From contig NZ_WMIB01000020.1 in assembly GCF_009711125.1 (NCBI RefSeq), positions 1-64,000 of the forward strand: 64,000 nucleotides of DNA, in the 5' to 3' direction. The position numbers were made by a program, and so were the translations under genes. Each line of letters starts with the position of its first letter. Positions within the stretch are counted from its first letter, which is position 1. The notes under the pieces are model-generated. The model saw nothing but the letters and a program-made list of their open reading frames with translations. It was not told where the DNA came from and ran no database searches. This stretch comes from Metabacillus mangrovi. Its GTDB lineage: Bacteria; Bacillota; Bacilli; Bacillales; Bacillaceae. Shown piece by piece: positions 25,152 through 33,375 of this stretch.

Positions 25152-25265
25152 GTGTTTAAGAGAAAAGCAAGAATCCGTCTTTTATCCAACGGAGATAAAA
25201 ATTTCTTGATTGTATGGAGCAAACCAGTCAGCCTGTTCGAAAGAATCAAACGGCGATTCAAATAA
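25152..25265 (+). CDS. Small basic protein (37 aa), putative
   Basis: A 37-codon ORF starts at GTG 25152 with AAGGAGG (25134-25140) 11 nt upstream. The product is strongly basic with an Arg/Lys start (FKRKARIRLL) and end (FERIKRRFK), and a hydrophobic middle (NFLIVWSKPVSL). The composition could suit a nucleic-acid- or membrane-associated peptide. The long RBS spacing keeps confidence modest. It precedes the GNAT gene by 58 bp in the same direction. Confidence 0.4.
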   Translation: MFKRKARIRLLSNGDKNFLIVWSKPVSLFERIKRRFK

Positions 25266-25323
25266 AAGAGTAGCAGGAAAACCCCCTCCATGTTATCATC
25301 CATTAAAAGGAAGAGGGGTAAAG

Positions 25324-25791
25324 ATGATGCAGATCAGCCAGACAAAGGATTATACAGTCATTTCCAAATTGAACCGGTACGTCCACGAACTCCATACCGC
25401 CCTCTACCCGGAATATTTCAAACCCTATCATTTCGAAGAGATCCAAAGCTTTTTCCAAAAAATCATCAATCGTGAAAACTATCTCTTTCTCCTCATTCAG
25501 GATGGAGAACAGCCGGCAGGCTACCTTTGGGCCGAATGGCGCCAATATCCCGAAAACGCGTTTAAAAAAGCGTATCAATCTCTGTACATCCACCAGATCA
25601 GCATTGCCTCTGAATACCAAAACAAAGGCTGCGGCACGCTCATGCTTGAAGAAGCAGAGCAGCTCGCCAAAGCCGGCAACTGCAGCAAAATTGAACTCGA
25701 TTACTGGGCAGGAAACGAAAATGCCAAACGCTTCTATGAAAAGAATGGGTTCAGCAAACACCGCGAATTTGTTTTCAAGGATATAAATTGA
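25324..25791 (+). CDS. GNAT-family N-acetyltransferase
   Basis: The protein has 155 residues. The acetyl-CoA loop QNKGCGTLMLEEAEQLAK (R/Q-x-x-G-x-G/A), the preceding strand LYIHQISIASEYQ, and the C-terminal WAGNENAKRFYEKNGFSKH are diagnostic of GNAT enzymes. The acceptor is unknown. AGGAAGAGGGG precedes the ATG at 25324. The open frame continues 38 codons upstream through the small basic ORF region, but in a different frame without RBS, so the shorter form is used. A terminator follows directly. Confidence 0.88.
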   Translation: MMQISQTKDYTVISKLNRYVHELHTALYPEYFKPYHFEEIQSFFQKIINRENYLFLLIQDGEQPAGYLWAEWRQYPENAFKKAYQSLYIHQISIASEYQNKGCGTLMLEEAEQLAKAGNCSKIELDYWAGNENAKRFYEKNGFSKHREFVFKDIN

Positions 25792-25793
25792 AG

Positions 25794-25828
25794 AAGCCGG
25801 TCCACTGTGCAAGGGGCCGGCTTTTTGT
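25794..25828 (+). terminator. Rho-independent terminator
   Basis: AAGCCGG (25794-25800) pairs with CCGGCTT, followed by TTTGTGTTTTT. It follows the GNAT stop. Confidence 0.8.
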
Positions 25829-25859
25829 GTTTTTGGATTTAATAGACTCATAGGATAAG

Positions 25860-26215
25860 CGGGGTCAGTCCCGCTCTGCTTTAACGCATCAGGGGACAGA
25901 GACTCAACACCGCTATCCTTTGCGCCCCAAGGGTTTGCAGACTTGGTGCCGGAGCTTTAGTCCAGCAGAGAATGTGGGGACTGGCACCGGGTCTGTCCCC
26001 ACTTGCTTCACCGCATCACGGGACAGAGACTCAACACCATTACCCCTTGTGCCCCAACGGTTTGCAGAGCCGGTGCCGGAGCTTTAGTGCTTTATCAGAG
26101 TGAGGGACTGACCCCTCCACAAACCCAATCCTATGCAGCGAAGAGGACATACCCTTCACAAATCCAACCATATGTACCCAAGAGGCACTCACCCGTTCAT
26201 AATCCAATCCCATGC
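25860..26215. repeat. 127-bp direct repeat followed by three 40-bp repeats
   Basis: GGGACAGAGACTCAACACC starts at 25893 and again at 26020, and GGTGCCGGAGCTTTAGT follows at the same distance in each, so a unit of 127 bp is duplicated. Next, ACCC(C/T/G)(T)TC...AATCC(A)...ATG(C/T)A phrases start at 26111, 26151 and 26191, a 40-bp period. No ORF is credible. This fills the gap between the GNAT gene and the selO terminator. Confidence 0.75.
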
Positions 26216-26218
26216 AGC

Positions 26219-26256
26219 AAAAAAGAGACTGGCCCCTTGCAAAGGCCAATCTCTTC
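26219..26256 (-). terminator. Terminator of selO
   Basis: On the minus strand AAGAGATTGGCC pairs with GGCCAGTCTCTT, followed by TTTT. It is a 12-bp stem with one mismatch, just after the selO stop. Confidence 0.85.
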
Positions 26257-26264
26257 TACTAAAA

Positions 26265-27716
26265 TCATGTCCCGCAATAAGTCTGATAAGGTCCGCATTC
26301 AGGTCCAGGAGGTGCAGTGTATGGTTCCTGCTCTGCAGAATGCGCATAAGGATCTGCCAATACGTTCAGCAATTGATCCATTACACTCCGGTCCCCGTTC
26401 ACTGCGGCATCAAGTGCTTCTTCCACCCGGTGGTTGCGGGGGATGATTGCAGGGTTGCTTGTGCGCATGAGTTCTCTGGATTGTGCAGTGGTTTGTTCCT
26501 GGCGGACGAGACGTTCCTGCCAGGCTTCTTCCCATTGGACAAATTCCGGTATTTCATGAAGACTGCTGTCCTTCAGGCGGTCAAAGGTCAGGGCACGGAA
26601 CGTGTTGGTGTAGTCCGCTTTATGCTTTTGCATAAGAGAGAGCAGATTTTCAATAAGCTTTTCATCTTCTTTTTCTTCATTATAAAGACCAAGCTTGGCT
26701 CTCATGCCGCTGATCCAGCTTTCCGAGAACTCCCGGGGATAGGCGGAGATGGCGGCTTCAGCAAGTTTAATGGCCTCATCTTCTTCGTCGTGCAGAACGG
26801 GAAGGAGAGCTTCCGCAAATCTCGCCAGGTTCCAGCCGCCGATTCCCGGCTGATTGCCATAAGCGTAGCGGCCCTGAGCATCAATGGAACTGAAAACGGT
26901 GCTCATGCTGTATTCATTCATGAATGCGCATGGTCCATAGTCTATGGTTTCACCGCTTATGGTCATGTTGTCGGTATTCATGACGCCGTGGATGAATCCA
27001 GCCTGCTGCCATTTGGCAATTAGGGCTGCCTGCCGTTTAATGACACCTTCAAGCAAAGCCAGATATGGGTTTTCTTCATCCGCTCCGCCGGGATAATGGC
27101 GCTGGATAGCGTAATCGGCCAGTGCTTTTACATCTTCTGTACTTCCCATGTTCGCAGCATATTGGAAGGTGCCGACCCTCAGATGGCTGGAAGCAGTTCG
27201 GGTTAAAACGGCTCCCGGGAGTTTGGTTTCCCTATAGACCCCTTCACCGGTTTCCACCACGGCGAGGCTCCGGGTCGTCGGGATGCCAAGTCCATGCATC
27301 GCTTCACTGATAATGTATTCACGGAGCATCGGTCCGAGTGCTGCCCGCCCATCGCCGCCCCTGGAATAAGGAGTCCTCCCTGAACCTTTTAATTGGATGT
27401 CGACACGTGTTCCATCCGGTGCCATCTGTTCACCAAGCAGCATTGCCCTTCCATCGCCAAGCATCGTAAAGTGGCCGAATTGGTGGCCGGCATAGGCCTG
27501 TGCAATGGGAACAGCCCCCTCTGCAGCCCGGCTTCCGGAGAGCACTTCAATTCCATCTGGTGTTTCCAGCACATCCGCATTCAATCCGAGAGATTCGGCT
27601 AATTTTCGATTCACGATCACAAGCTTTGGGGATACGACTGGATTCGGATCCACCTTGCTGTAGAACGTCTCCGGAAGACGGGTATAGCTCATATCCAGAT
27701 TCCATCCGGTTTTCAT
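26265..27716 (-). CDS. selO: Protein adenylyltransferase SelO (YdiU/UPF0061)
   Basis: This 483-residue pseudokinase-fold enzyme transfers AMP from ATP to Ser, Thr or Tyr of target proteins. Conserved blocks seen: [20 protein letters not shown], the catalytic-Lys strand [20 protein letters not shown] (K110), [30 protein letters not shown] with the metal-binding N/D pairs, and FDRLK near the end. The extreme C-terminus is CGT, with Cys at the third-last position where some homologues have selenocysteine. GGGGG lies 7 nt before the ATG. It is monocistronic and linked to oxidative stress in other species. Confidence 0.93.
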   Translation of the reverse strand: MKTGWNLDMSYTRLPETFYSKVDPNPVVSPKLVIVNRKLAESLGLNADVLETPDGIEVLSGSRAAEGAVPIAQAYAGHQFGHFTMLGDGRAMLLGEQMAPDGTRVDIQLKGSGRTPYSRGGDGRAALGPMLREYIISEAMHGLGIPTTRSLAVVETGEGVYRETKLPGAVLTRTASSHLRVGTFQYAANMGSTEDVKALADYAIQRHYPGGADEENPYLALLEGVIKRQAALIAKWQQAGFIHGVMNTDNMTISGETIDYGPCAFMNEYSMSTVFSSIDAQGRYAYGNQPGIGGWNLARFAEALLPVLHDEEDEAIKLAEAAISAYPREFSESWISGMRAKLGLYNEEKEDEKLIENLLSLMQKHKADYTNTFRALTFDRLKDSSLHEIPEFVQWEEAWQERLVRQEQTTAQSRELMRTSNPAIIPRNHRVEEALDAAVNGDRSVMDQLLNVLADPYAHSAEQEPYTAPPGPECGPYQTYCGT

Positions 27717-27813
27717 CTGATTTCCCCCTCATTTTATCGCCTTTAATGTACCGTCTTTAACCATGTATTATACCTTTTCCACATGAAAGACGCTTTAAAA
27801 ACGATTGAGGGAT

Positions 27814-27969
27814 TCATGCTTTCTCAGCGTACTGCGCGAGAAAAGCATTCAGCATTTCAATATCCATTTTTACTTGATTTTTTAAATCCAGGCTCTCGCA
27901 TGTATGATAATCCTGCTGCAGTCTTTCAAGCTCTTTTTTCATTAAAGTTAACTCCAGGTCGTGATTCAT
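27814..27969 (-). CDS. Small coiled-coil protein (51 aa)
   Basis: The 51-residue protein is almost entirely helical and charged (LTLMKKELERLQQDYHTCES, then LKNQVKMDIEMLNAFLAQY). Size and helical-hairpin layout recall Spo0E-like phosphatases, but the S-x-x-L-D motif of that family is not clear (a KMDIEML phrase stands in its place), so that assignment is not made. AAGGGG is 9 nt upstream of ATG 27969. It lies between the DUF2294 terminator and selO, on the same strand. Confidence 0.5.
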   Translation of the reverse strand: MNHDLELTLMKKELERLQQDYHTCESLDLKNQVKMDIEMLNAFLAQYAEKA

Positions 27970-28031
27970 CCACCCAAACCCCTTCGCTTGAATTCTTAGT
28001 TGAGCGTCATGCCCCTCCGGCTGCAAAAAAT

Positions 28032-28076
28032 AGAAAAAGCCGAAAAGAACAGAAGGATTCCTGTTCTTTTCGGCTT
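28032..28076 (-). terminator. Strong terminator of the DUF2294 gene
   Basis: A 16-bp perfect stem (AAGCCGAAAAGAACAG with CTGTTCTTTTCGGCTT) has an 8-nt loop. On the minus strand TTTCTATTTTTT follows. It lies 35 bp past the stop at 28111. Confidence 0.9.
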
Positions 28077-28110
28077 ATGTCCGGCACAATTTGTCCAGCT
28101 CATTACTGCC

Positions 28111-28830
28111 TTAAACTTCATTCGGTTTTAATATAAAGGAGATGACGCTGTTATCCAGAACAAAATCCCAATCCACAAATACATCCTGAACAACGGCATT
28201 TAATACTTTAGAAAATTGAGTGCTGTTAATCAGCATGTCTCCTTCCAGCTGCCGTTTGGCAATCCGGAGATTCTCATCGAAACCGAGGGAGATCAGCTGT
28301 TTTTCAATAGGGACCAGAATCCCTTCACGGATTACAATCAAAGAACGCGGACTAAGAAGATAGGAAAAAACCCCGTCCGGCACTTTTTCGGCCCGTTCGC
28401 TGATTTTAATAATTTCCTTGTGTACCTCTTCTTTGCCATCGTACGAGGCAATTGTATCCGTACCACCTGCCGGAAGCTCCGGACAGACACCGACCAGTAC
28501 CCCGGTCTGATTGGACAGATTCCAGTCATAGTAGAGATGCTGGATATCCATGTCCGTAATCGCTTTAATTTGCCCGCGGAATTCGGGGTCAAGAGACTTC
28601 ATCAAGTATTCCCGGGCTTTTTTCACTGTCATGTCCTGACCCTGGTCAAGAAGCACCTGTTCCATCGCCGACATGAAGCCGTTTATGTACACCAGTACAT
28701 AAGGCTGTGCAATCGTTACATGGAGCGCTTCAGGCCCTTTGCCGAACTTATCCCGCAGCAGCTTACCGAAATTGCTTGCCAGCTTTGTCTGCTGCGCCTT
28801 AATATCCATCGTTTGAAACTGCCTTTCCAT
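28111..28830 (-). CDS. Duplicated-DUF2294 protein, paralogue A
   Basis: The 239-residue protein has a first half matching DUF2294 (FGKLLRDKFGKGPEALHVTI, VLVYINGFMSAMEQVLLDQG, IQHLYYDWNLSNQTGVLVGV) and a second half (about 150-235) repeating the pattern (SYLLSPRSLIVIREGILVPI, VFVDWDFVLDNSVISFILKP). So it is two such domains in one chain. No biochemical role is settled to my knowledge. The start is uncertain: M1 (28830) lacks an RBS, while the ATG at 28809 has AAAGG 12 nt upstream. It is divergent from paralogue B at 29076, which shares the same architecture. Confidence 0.8.
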   Translation of the reverse strand: MERQFQTMDIKAQQTKLASNFGKLLRDKFGKGPEALHVTIAQPYVLVYINGFMSAMEQVLLDQGQDMTVKKAREYLMKSLDPEFRGQIKAITDMDIQHLYYDWNLSNQTGVLVGVCPELPAGGTDTIASYDGKEEVHKEIIKISERAEKVPDGVFSYLLSPRSLIVIREGILVPIEKQLISLGFDENLRIAKRQLEGDMLINSTQFSKVLNAVVQDVFVDWDFVLDNSVISFILKPNEV

Positions 28831-28982
28831 TAGAAAGAAGCATCATATCCTCTCTCCTTTTCCTATTTTATCATCGGTCCCAAAAAAATTAAATAGACAA
28901 TATGCTAAATACTGCTATACCCTTATTGAAAAAAAAGAAACCAAAATTTAGAAAGTTTTCGCGTTAATATGGATAAATGGGT

Positions 28983-29016
28983 AGGTAAATACCTGCGTAT
29001 ACGTTATAATAGAAGA
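28983..29016 (+). promoter_or_regulatory. Inverted repeat and -10 between the DUF2294 genes
   Basis: AGGTA-AA-TACCT (28983-28994) is a perfect inverted repeat upstream of CGTATACG and a TATAAT (about 29005-29010). Its place between two divergent paralogues suggests an operator for one or both; this is inference. Confidence 0.4.
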
Positions 29017-29075
29017 AACTGCTGATTATTTCAGAGTTATCGCTGGTTATCATGTTTTGGCAAAGGATGACGAGA

Positions 29076-29765
29076 TTGGCACTTAATACGAAGGAAAAAG
29101 AGCTTGGCAGTTACATTGGAAAACTACTGAGGGATCACTTTGGAAAAGGGCCGGGTTCTGTTTTCGCCGCCATATCCCATCCTTATGTGACAGTTTACAT
29201 CAAGGATTTTCTTACACCAATGGAAAATAAACTGCTCGACAGTGAGCAGGACAAGTACGTCCAGAAAATACGCGATATGCTGATGGAGAAGCTGATTGAA
29301 GAAATTAAAGCCTACATCAAGCTGAACATAGACATCGAGATCGAAGAATTTTATTATGACTGGAACCTGTCAACCCATACCGGCATGTTTACAGGGATTG
29401 CGGCTGACTCCCTTGAGGACAGCAGTACTTATCCGAACCAGCAGGATGTTCATAACGAAATCATTAAGGTAAGCATCAAAGCCGAAAAAGCACCGGGCAA
29501 TGTGTATTCCAGCCTGTTGAATCCGAGAACGCTGATCGTGGTCCGGAAGCGCATCCTTACATCGATTGAAAAAGAAATCATCCAGCTTGGATACCCGGAG
29601 ATCCTGACACTCGCCAAACGGAATCTTGAAAAGGGCCTTATAGATGAACATAAAAACCAGCTTCAGAGCTTTTTGGACGCTGACTTTGAAGACATCTTTG
29701 CTTCCTGGGATTTCGACCGGGACAAAAGTGTATTTCTCTTTATTCTCAAACCTAATCATTCATAA
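29076..29765 (+). CDS. Duplicated-DUF2294 protein, paralogue B
   Basis: The 229-residue protein aligns along its whole length with the divergent neighbour (GKLLRDHFGKGPGSVFAAIS, VTVYIKDFLTPMENKLLDSE, EEFYYDWNLSTHTGMFTGIA, SLLNPRTLIVVRKRILTSIE, FASWDFDRDKSVFLFILKP), again two DUF2294-type domains. The frame opens at ATG 29052 without RBS. AAAGGA lies 8 nt before TTG 29076, the likelier start. A strong terminator follows, then the RsbT-like gene. The divergent pair has clearly arisen by duplication and inversion. Confidence 0.8.
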   Translation: MALNTKEKELGSYIGKLLRDHFGKGPGSVFAAISHPYVTVYIKDFLTPMENKLLDSEQDKYVQKIRDMLMEKLIEEIKAYIKLNIDIEIEEFYYDWNLSTHTGMFTGIAADSLEDSSTYPNQQDVHNEIIKVSIKAEKAPGNVYSSLLNPRTLIVVRKRILTSIEKEIIQLGYPEILTLAKRNLEKGLIDEHKNQLQSFLDADFEDIFASWDFDRDKSVFLFILKPNHS

Positions 29766-29800
29766 CGGCAGCAATGAGCTAGGCGATAGAACTAGACATA

Positions 29801-29842
29801 AGCCAAAAGAAAGCAAGCTTACTTTCTTTTGGCTTTTTTTAA
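29801..29842 (+). terminator. Strong terminator after paralogue B
   Basis: AGCCAAAAGAAAG pairs with CTTTCTTTTGGCT, followed by TTTTTT. Confidence 0.9.
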
Positions 29843-29881
29843 TAGATTAAATACGGGGACGTATTCTCAGGGGTGGACTGA

Positions 29882-30301
29882 ATGAATATTCAAGAGATGG
29901 ATCAGATTCTTGTGATTCCGATCCAGAAAGAAGACGACATCATCATAGCCCGCAAAACGGCAAGAGAATTGACCCAGTTGATGGAGTTTAAACCTGCCAA
30001 TCAAGCAAGAATTCTGACCGCTGTGTCAGAGCTTGCCCGAAATATATATCGCTATGCGGGAGACGGCCACATTCGATTTGAAACCGTCGAGGAACAAATG
30101 AAAAGAGGCATCCGGATCACAGCCATTGATTCCGGACCCGGCATTAAGAATATCCGGCAGGCCATGGAACAAGGCTTCACCACATCAGGCAGCCTTGGCG
30201 CAGGCCTCCCCGGCGTAAAAAAAATGATGGACGAATTTTTCATCGAATCTTGTCCGGAAAATGGAACAACGGTCAACGTGGCTAAATGGGAATTGAGATA
30301 A
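29882..30301 (+). CDS. RsbT-like serine/threonine kinase (GHKL fold)
   Basis: The protein has 139 residues. It has N-box ELARNIYRYAGDG, G1 box IDSGPGI (83-88) and G2 box GSLGAGLPGVKKMMDEF (103-119), as in RsbT and anti-sigma-factor kinases. It should bind ATP and phosphorylate Ser/Thr of STAS proteins. RsbT normally sits with RsbR and RsbS; here it is alone, and the only STAS protein in the window is the GAF-STAS protein at 13075, 16 kb away. GGGGTGG precedes the ATG by 6 nt. It has its own terminator. Confidence 0.88.
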   Translation: MNIQEMDQILVIPIQKEDDIIIARKTARELTQLMEFKPANQARILTAVSELARNIYRYAGDGHIRFETVEEQMKRGIRITAIDSGPGIKNIRQAMEQGFTTSGSLGAGLPGVKKMMDEFFIESCPENGTTVNVAKWELR

Positions 30302-30306
30302 ACAAG

Positions 30307-30338
30307 ACACCGGGGCTTTTGCTCCAGTGTTTTTTTAA
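30307..30338 (+). terminator. Rho-independent terminator
   Basis: ACAC-C-GGGGC, loop TTTT, GCTCC-A-GTGT, then TTTTTTT. It follows the RsbT-like gene. Confidence 0.75.
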
Positions 30339-30377
30339 TAGCAAACGATAAATATTAATTGGAAAAGGGAGATGAAA

Positions 30378-30776
30378 ATGGAGGCACAATTTACTGTAAG
30401 CAAGTGGGATGAAAAACCGGTGGATGACACAAGAGAAGCTTTCCCCGTTCATATTGCACACGTCGAATACGAATTAAATGGGGATTTAACAGGAAAAGCA
30501 CATGTGGAGTATTTGCTCTATTATTTAAATTCAAGCCAGGCAGACGGTCACCTGGCTACGTCAAAAACCTCAGGCTTTCTCCATTTCGAAGGAACGTACC
30601 TGGGTAAATACGGCACCTTCACTGCTGAAGAACATGGAATATTTGACAAAGGCCACCTGGATTCTCCCGGCACAATAATTGAAGCTGCGGGAGAACTGGA
30701 AAACCTGAAGGGCACCTATCACTATGAATTTTCAGGACAAAGCTGCAAACTAATTCTGGATTTATCAATCATTTGA
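30378..30776 (+). CDS. DUF3224-family protein
   Basis: The 132-residue protein is predicted to be a beta-barrel, matching DUF3224: FTVSKWDEKPVDD at the start, LTGKAHVEYLLYY, GFLHFEGTYLGKYGTFTAEE, then GTYHYEFSGQSCKLILDLSI. The family is cytosolic and of unknown role, similar in fold to allene-oxide-cyclase-like barrels. ATG 30372 lies directly after GGGAG, while ATG 30378 is 6 nt away, so the latter is taken as start. It is monocistronic with its own terminator. Confidence 0.8.
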   Translation: MEAQFTVSKWDEKPVDDTREAFPVHIAHVEYELNGDLTGKAHVEYLLYYLNSSQADGHLATSKTSGFLHFEGTYLGKYGTFTAEEHGIFDKGHLDSPGTIIEAAGELENLKGTYHYEFSGQSCKLILDLSII

Positions 30777-30778
30777 AA

Positions 30779-30802
30779 GCACCCGTAACGGGTGTTTTTT
30801 TG
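30779..30802 (+). terminator. Rho-independent terminator
   Basis: GCACCCGT pairs with ACGGGTG(T), followed by TTTTTT, right after the DUF3224 stop. Confidence 0.8.
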
Positions 30803-30885
30803 TTAGTAAAAATTGCCGCTTGAATCCCCATCCAGAATATATAACGATAGAAGCAAGCAAACTACTTTATTTCTGGGAGGGCACT

Positions 30886-31488
30886 ATGAAAAATCTTGCG
30901 GCAATGATTTCATTTGCACTACTTCTATCTTTTTCCATCCTACAGCCGGCTCCATCAAAGGCTGCGGAGCAGGAACGCAACCCGGTCATCTTCATCCATG
31001 GCGCAGGCGGCATCGGTGCAAGCTTCAAGCTCGTTGAAAACCAGCTTGTAAAAAAAGGCTGGAACCCTGATGAACTGTACGCAATAGAAATGGCCGATAA
31101 AACGGGAAACAACCTGACAAACGGCAAGCAGCTTGAACGCTTTGTCGATAAAGTCAAAAAAGAAACCGGCAAAAGCAAGGTCGACATCATTGGCCACAGT
31201 GCCGGCGGCATGAACGCCCTCTACTACACAACCAAACTCGGCGGAGCCGAAAACGTCGAAGACATTGTCACCCTCGGAGCACCCAACCGCTTTGTCGGAT
31301 CAACTGCTCCCGAAAGCATACGCTATACATCCATCTACAGCACCAGTGACTACATCGTCCGCCCCCAGCTAGCCAAGCTGGACGGTGCGAAAAACATAGA
31401 GCTGCGCGGTGTGAACCACTTCGCATACCTCTACAACAGTGATGTGCAGAAATTAATTGAAGAAGGCCTGAACGGCGGAGGCGAATAA
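30886..31488 (+). CDS. Secreted lipase (class I.4, LipA-like)
   Basis: This 200-residue small alpha/beta hydrolase has a signal peptide (MKNLAAMISFALLLSFSILQ..., cleavage near SKA-AEQ). The catalytic triad is S105 in GHSAGG, D155 in STSDYIV and H178 in GVNHFAY. The oxyanion-hole strand is PVIFIHGAGG. Size and motifs match the minimal lipases LipA/EstA of B. subtilis, though those have AHSMGG rather than GHSAGG. It hydrolyses esters or triglycerides outside the cell. GGGAGG precedes this ATG; the 22 upstream codons have no RBS. A perfect terminator follows. Confidence 0.9.
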   Translation: MKNLAAMISFALLLSFSILQPAPSKAAEQERNPVIFIHGAGGIGASFKLVENQLVKKGWNPDELYAIEMADKTGNNLTNGKQLERFVDKVKKETGKSKVDIIGHSAGGMNALYYTTKLGGAENVEDIVTLGAPNRFVGSTAPESIRYTSIYSTSDYIVRPQLAKLDGAKNIELRGVNHFAYLYNSDVQKLIEEGLNGGGE

Positions 31489-31491
31489 ACG

Positions 31492-31522
31492 AAAGACGGG
31501 GAGGCTGATCCCCGTCTTTTTT
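31492..31522 (+). terminator. Rho-independent terminator
   Basis: AAAGACGGGG pairs with CCCCGTCTTT, followed by TTT. It follows the lipase stop. Confidence 0.9.
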
Positions 31523-31534
31523 GGTTGAGTTGGT

Positions 31535-32330
31535 TAGGGCCGTGTTTCGGTCTCCAGAGTCGCTATTTTTTATTGTAAGCGCATTCTATTCCTTTTCCGG
31601 TCTCAGATGCAGCTATTTCCCCACTTTGAACTAAATTTCACCACTTTTCCTGCAAATAAGAGCTCCTGAGACCGTTCACCGCGGAAATTGCTTCTTTTCT
31701 TAGAAATAACGGCCGCTGAGACCGATTGGGCACGGTTCGGTCTCCAGAGCCGTTATTCCCTTTATGTAAGCGCTACCCTACACTCTTCCGGTCTCAGATG
31801 CAGCTATTTCCCCACTTTGAACTAAATTTCACCACTTTTCCTGCAAATAAGAGCTCCTGAGACCGTTCACCGCGGAAATTGCTTCTTTTCTCAGAAATAA
31901 CGGCCGCTGAGACCGATTGGGCCCTGTTCGGTCTCCAGAGCCGCTATTTTCAGTATGTAAGTGCTGCCCTGCACGCTTCCGGTCTCAGATGCAGCTATTT
32001 CTCCTCTCTGCACTAAAATTCGACACTTTTCCCGCAAATAAGAGCTCCTGAGACCGGTCACCGCGGAAATCGCTTTTTTTCACAAAAATAACGGCCGCTG
32101 AGACCGATTGGGCCCTGTTCGGTCTCCAGAGCCGCTATTTTTAATATATAAGCGCTTTCCTACACTCTTCCGGTCTCAGATGCAGCTATTCCTCCACTCT
32201 GCACTGAAATTCACCACTTTTCCCGCAAATAAGAGCTCCTGAGACCGGTCACCGCGGAAATTGCTCCTTTTCGCGAAAATAACGGCCGCTGAGACCGGTC
32301 GGGCCCGGTTAGGTCTCAAGGGCCGTTATC
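31535..32330. repeat. 190-191-bp modular repeat, four tandem units
   Basis: CGGTCTCC modules start at 31548, 31738, 31929 and 32120, with a degenerate one at about 32310; steps are 190-191 bp. CGGTCTCAG modules follow 50-51 bp later at 31598, 31789, 31980 and 32171. Each unit then has two inverted modules ending GAGACCG 50 bp apart (for example 31865 and 31915). The last inverted module of a unit and the first direct module of the next can pair across a loop of about 13 nt. It fills the gap between convergent lipase and GGDEF genes and has no coding potential. Confidence 0.92.
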
Positions 32331-32351
32331 CTGCTGCTATAGCGGGTTTTA

Positions 32352-33308
32352 TCAGCTGCAGTCCTGATGTCCGCTGATCCGGTATGTATTCTTTCCTCCT
32401 GCTTTGGCATCGTAAAGCGCACTGTCCGCTTTTTTCAGGAGCTGGTTCAGGTCTCCTTTGTCCGCGGGGGACCAGGGGGCAATTCCGATACTGGCGGAAA
32501 CCAGAATGTTTTTCAGGAGCGGCTCAGCAAACTGAGCAAGAAGCCCTTCTGCCTGCTCACAGATATGAGCTTCTGTGGCAAGATCCGTAAAACAAAGAAT
32601 AAATTCATCTCCACCGAGACGGACTGCGTATCCGCTCTGTGTTCCCATAAAGGAGCGAATTCTCTCTGCCACTTCTTTCAGCAGCTGGTCCCCGGTATCA
32701 TGGCCATAGCTGTCATTGATTTGCTTGAACCCGTCAAGGTCTATAAAAAATAGGGCTCCTCCGCTGGATTCCGTATGGCCAAACGTTTTATCAAGAAATT
32801 CCCGGTTGTATAACCCGGTTAATGAGTCTCTTAATGCCTTTCGTTCGAGCTCCAGGTAGTAGGAAAACATTTTGGCCAGGCGCTGAAACATTTTGATGCT
32901 CTTCGCGCTGAAGACAGCAGGGGTTTGCTTCACTGCACACAGCGTTCCGAACGTTTCACCATTTCTCAATGTGATTGGGACGCCCATATAAGATTGAATG
33001 TTTCGTTCCAAAAGGAGGGTTTTCAATTCACCCAGGTCAGCTTGTGATATATCTTCAAATACGAGCGGCTCATTTTGTTCAAAATCAATCCGGCTGCATG
33101 CTGTTTCTGGAAGGTCCGCCTGCATCCCCTCTTTAATCGCAATGTCTGTATGGTGATCCATCACTTTTAAAACGATTTGTTTCGTGTCCGTCAACGTACT
33201 TAAAAAAATCAGCTTGTCCGGTATTAATTCATTCGCCATGTTTAACAAATCCGCAGCCAGTTCATCAAAATCCCTATACATCTCTACTTCATCCAAATAA
33301 ATGTCCAT
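32352..33308 (-). CDS. GAF-GGDEF diguanylate cyclase
   Basis: The protein has 318 residues. An N-terminal GAF domain spans about 10-150 (IQSYMGVPITLRNGETFGTL) and a GGDEF domain about 158-315, with DSLTGLYNREFLD, FFIDLDGFKQINDSYGHDTG and an intact active site R-L-G-G-D-E-F (GGDEF 232-236). It should make cyclic di-GMP from two GTP. No RxxD inhibitory site is visible at the usual place, so product inhibition may be absent. There is no membrane segment. GGGGG precedes the ATG. The GAF domain resembles the one in the GAF-STAS protein at 13075. The PilZ protein at 20263 is a possible receptor. Confidence 0.92.
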   Translation of the reverse strand: MDIYLDEVEMYRDFDELAADLLNMANELIPDKLIFLSTLTDTKQIVLKVMDHHTDIAIKEGMQADLPETACSRIDFEQNEPLVFEDISQADLGELKTLLLERNIQSYMGVPITLRNGETFGTLCAVKQTPAVFSAKSIKMFQRLAKMFSYYLELERKALRDSLTGLYNREFLDKTFGHTESSGGALFFIDLDGFKQINDSYGHDTGDQLLKEVAERIRSFMGTQSGYAVRLGGDEFILCFTDLATEAHICEQAEGLLAQFAEPLLKNILVSASIGIAPWSPADKGDLNQLLKKADSALYDAKAGGKNTYRISGHQDCS

Positions 33309-33375
33309 CTAAAGCCCCCTTACAGTCATTATACGGAGATAACAGATAAATGGAAACACTCCTTCAGCCCACGGC

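Noticed and set aside
27783-28136. 117-codon plus-strand ORF opposite the small coiled-coil gene
   Set aside because: No RBS, runs through the strong terminator hairpin at 28032-28076, and its composition is not protein-like.
31535-32330. Group of transposon ends
   Set aside because: No transposase, no consistent target-site duplication and a fixed modular order. A REP/BIME-like mosaic describes it better.
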